Of a stretch of DNA of 64,000 bases, positions 61,600 to 64,000 are shown in pieces. This stretch comes from Manihot esculenta (lineage: Eukaryota; Streptophyta; Magnoliopsida; Malpighiales; Euphorbiaceae). The DNA lies in NCBI RefSeq assembly GCF_001659605.2, contig NC_035172.2, positions 31,981,342 to 32,045,341 of the forward strand, in the 5' to 3' direction. Position 1 is the first letter of the stretch; each line of letters opens with the position of its first letter. The notes beneath the pieces were generated by a model that saw only the letters and a program-made list of their open reading frames with translations, made no database searches and was not told the DNA's origin. The position numbers and the translations under genes were made by a program.

Positions 61600-63108
61600 T
61601 AAAACACTAACATTAACAGAAATCATACCTCAGATTTGTCAAGGTAGCTTTAATGATGTTCCAAGTGTCTTTACGATAGCACTTACTTGTAAGCACTGAG
61701 ACATACCATATTAGGCTCCAATATATGATTAAAAGAATTTGCTTAAAAGAAGGAAAAACTTAATCCATCAATAATGGATTTTAGATCTAGATGAAAAATT
61801 AATGCTGCTACTGAACAAAGAATTCAGTTTAATCAAGAAATTCAGAGTATTTCATTAATCTTTTAAACTATTCTCACTTCTTCAGGTACAATACTTGCAA
61901 TATAAGGACACCTTTTTTGCCAAAACGCCATATTAAAAGAAACCAATGACACATGATATAAGTACTCAATCTGCACAAGTTCTCAGCTCAGAAGAATCTT
62001 ATGGATTATCAATTCATCAAAAGAAAAAAAAAACATGCATATGCTGAATGATATCACTTGGCATATTTAAACAATGCTAATTGACACCATATACATTTAC
62101 ACGAAAGTATAGCTAATAATCATAACTAAAAAGGCTAACAGCAACATACAAGTTAAGCATACTTTAAATAGAATCATAACTCCTGTCCATAGATATGGGC
62201 TATTACAACAGGATCTATCCACTCTTCATCTCAGGGCCACTTAGCACTGTTGTAAGAAATACATATTCAGACTAAAATCACAGCAACATGATGCTATCCA
62301 AATCAGCAATGAAAATGCTGTAAAAAAACATATCCAGTTTTTGTTAGCTAGTGAACTGTTATCTCAACCTACTCCCAGCCTGCAAAGAAAAGAAAAATGA
62401 TGAATATATGAGATGAAATCAACCTTGTGGATGTAAGATGCTTGTCCATCTTCTTTGGCATTGCTTGTGATATGGCATCATCAGGGAATCAATCACCCAA
62501 ATTGTTCCCTGAAGCATATTTGGAAGTTGTAGTTGCATAACTCTTAAGTTGTAATAAAAAAATTATTTACTTAAATTATCTTGCCAAAGCTTAAAAATTA
62601 TACTTAAAAAGCTTAGAACTTTCACTTATCCAAAAAGGATTAAAAAAAACTAAAATTAGAATGATATCACAACTTTTCTCCTCTTCACTTCAAAACCACA
62701 TTGTTTATTTGATAATTAGGTAAGAATTAAGAGTTAAGAGAAAATGGCTTAATTTCCTAGAGAGAAATTGAAGAGGAGCTATATTGAAAAAACTAAGATA
62801 GTTTTCTGCCAAAAAAAGGTCACATCGCTGTATTTCATGTGAAAAATACTAAAAAAAGGCCAAAGGTTTTCAGCTGAAAATACAATGGCTATTACACCTT
62901 TAAATAATGGCTAGTAACGGCCTTTACCTTTATATACGGCTGTAATGGCTTAAAGCAGCAATTAAAAAGAAAAATTCTTTAAATAATGTTGGTAACAGTA
63001 ACAGTAAGTTAAAATAATTTAAAGAATTGCTGTTATTTAAAACTTTTACGGTCATCACCACAAGGAAAACTAGCTGTATATGTGTCTAGGATAACATGCT
63101 AAAGAGCT
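61600..63108. other. Unassigned DNA beyond the CACTA genes
   Basis: No coding region or RNA gene is seen. A 30-bp piece at 61839-61868 repeats exactly a segment of the CACTA transposase gene (59908-59937), the only structure noticed. It may belong to the CACTA element's 5' part or to flanking DNA. Confidence 0.4.
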
Positions 63109-64000
63109 GCTGATAGGCGGTTGTCGAAACCGTCAAAAATAAACCTATTAAACAATCAACAATAAACTTGTAGATAGTGGCAATAGGGTCGAACCACAAG
63201 GAATTGACACTAAAGATCTTCCTAATAATAACCAAGATAAGTAAATAACAAATAATTAAAAGAGGGGGGTTTTGAGTTGATGGATTAACACTAAATAACA
63301 AAATAAAACAATAATTTAAAGATGAGTAAATCAATGAGAAAGAGATTCTAGCTGAAGTGTGAGTCTAATTCAGTTTGTTCAGAATTGATCATTGATTATT
63401 AAAGACTCCTATTTGATTTCAATAAATCAGTTTTGGTTGTGGAAGACGCTTCTCACAATCCAAATTCTTCCTTAGTTCTAGTTTGATTAGGAAACGTTCG
63501 CTAATTAAACACTAATCAACAAGTTGCCAAGGAACGTCCTTGGGGCATTGTAGCATCGAACAACTGTTGATTGCATTAAGACTTAGAAAAGCCCAATTCT
63601 ATCCTTGCCAACCGCGTGGTCAAGTTTAGATTATGCAACTTGATTAAATGTGTATTTGAACAACCTAAGCAATTACGGACCTAAATCATTCAAACAATAT
63701 TACTTAAGTAATTTAAAAGCAATGGGCCCTTATTGATTCTAAAAGCAAAGTAATAATTATGGAAAAGATCAGTTTGCATAAATATTGAAACAAACAAGAG
63801 TTCAACAATGGAGTATTAAACCTCCCAATTCATCACAAATCTGAATATTCTCAACTTCAACTAGAAAAGAAAAGAGTTTAGCCACTCATGGTGGACTAAA
63901 TACAAAAAAGATGAAAGGAAAGGAAAAAGGAAGATGCTGGAGAGTTTCTGGCGAGTTCAATTCCTCAGCCGAAGATGCCTTTGCTGGTTTGGAGGCTCTC
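63109..64000. repeat. Possible LTR start of a Gypsy element, cut by window end
   Basis: From TGATAGGCGGTTGTCGAAAC onward the sequence, including GGGTCGAACCACAAGGAATT, resembles LTRs of large plant Gypsy elements (Tat/Ogre type) as I remember them. No second LTR, primer-binding site or coding domain lies in the window, so this stays a tentative call and the boundary is a guess. Confidence 0.3.

Larger units (their letters stand above)
56710..61600 (-). mobile_element. CACTA (En/Spm-type) DNA transposon, right end not found
   Basis: The left terminus is CACTACAAAAAAATAG at 56710. Next come many subterminal copies of GGTCGCTAA/TTAGCGACC (56740-57130), the typical binding-site array of CACTA elements. 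Two transposase-type genes are on the minus strand: a TnpA-like gene with a Transposase_24 domain (57436-59292) and a TnpD/TNP2-like gene (59412-61547). I found no inverted terminus or subterminal array between 61600 and 64000, so the other end is either deleted or outside the window. Both genes carry stops, so the copy is inactive. Confidence 0.78.

Overview
The window is nuclear DNA of a flowering plant, most likely a eudicot: genes have many introns with GT..AG borders, intergenic DNA is AT-rich, and Ty3/Gypsy, hAT, Mutator-like, CACTA and LINE remnants are abundant. The wording of the Gypsy LTRs makes me think of Malpighiales, perhaps Euphorbiaceae (cassava or rubber-tree relatives); that is an impression, not a proof.

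Region 1-28 kb is the gene-bearing part. Three host genes lie on the minus strand: an R2R3-MYB of the MYB68/MYB36 type (1815-3050, 3 exons, 355 aa), a plastid-type branched-chain amino-acid aminotransferase (10690-18703, 10 exons, 418 aa) and a CROWDED NUCLEI 4-like nuclear-lamina coiled-coil protein (22124-27945, 8 exons, 1103 aa). As I recall the Arabidopsis map, MYB68, BCAT5 and CRWN4 are the neighbours AT5G65790, AT5G65780 and AT5G65770, so this block is conserved microsynteny and supports the ortholog names. The three proteins act in unrelated processes (root/meristem transcription, amino-acid metabolism, nuclear architecture) and form no pathway. The spacer between MYB and BCAT holds a hAT element nested in another hAT element (8-bp target duplications for both) and a Mutator-like MITE with a 9-bp duplication.

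Region 30-55 kb is a stack of nested transposons. The outer shell is a pair of Mutator-like terminal inverted repeats near 30121 and 54828. Inside are fragments of an LRR receptor kinase gene split by a solo LTR (TSD CATTC), then a Tekay-type chromovirus (element A, plus strand, 33344-54107) whose gag is interrupted by a second Tekay element (element B, minus strand, 36979-47009, TSD TCGGG). A MITE with a TTC microsatellite sits in element A's 5' LTR. Both polyproteins are broken by few lesions. Element B is young: its two 2339-bp LTRs differ at seven positions that I could see.

Region 55-64 kb holds a decayed LINE 3' end, a TRIM-like mini-retrotransposon, a CACTA transposon with pseudogenised transposase genes, and at the right edge a probable LTR that runs out of the window.

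I found no CRISPR array, RNA gene or prokaryotic-type system. The most noteworthy things are the nested architecture, the TTCGGC-N-GCCGAA palindrome arrays next to the LTR TATA boxes, and conserved splice sites that suggest a spliced leader for the chromovirus mRNA.
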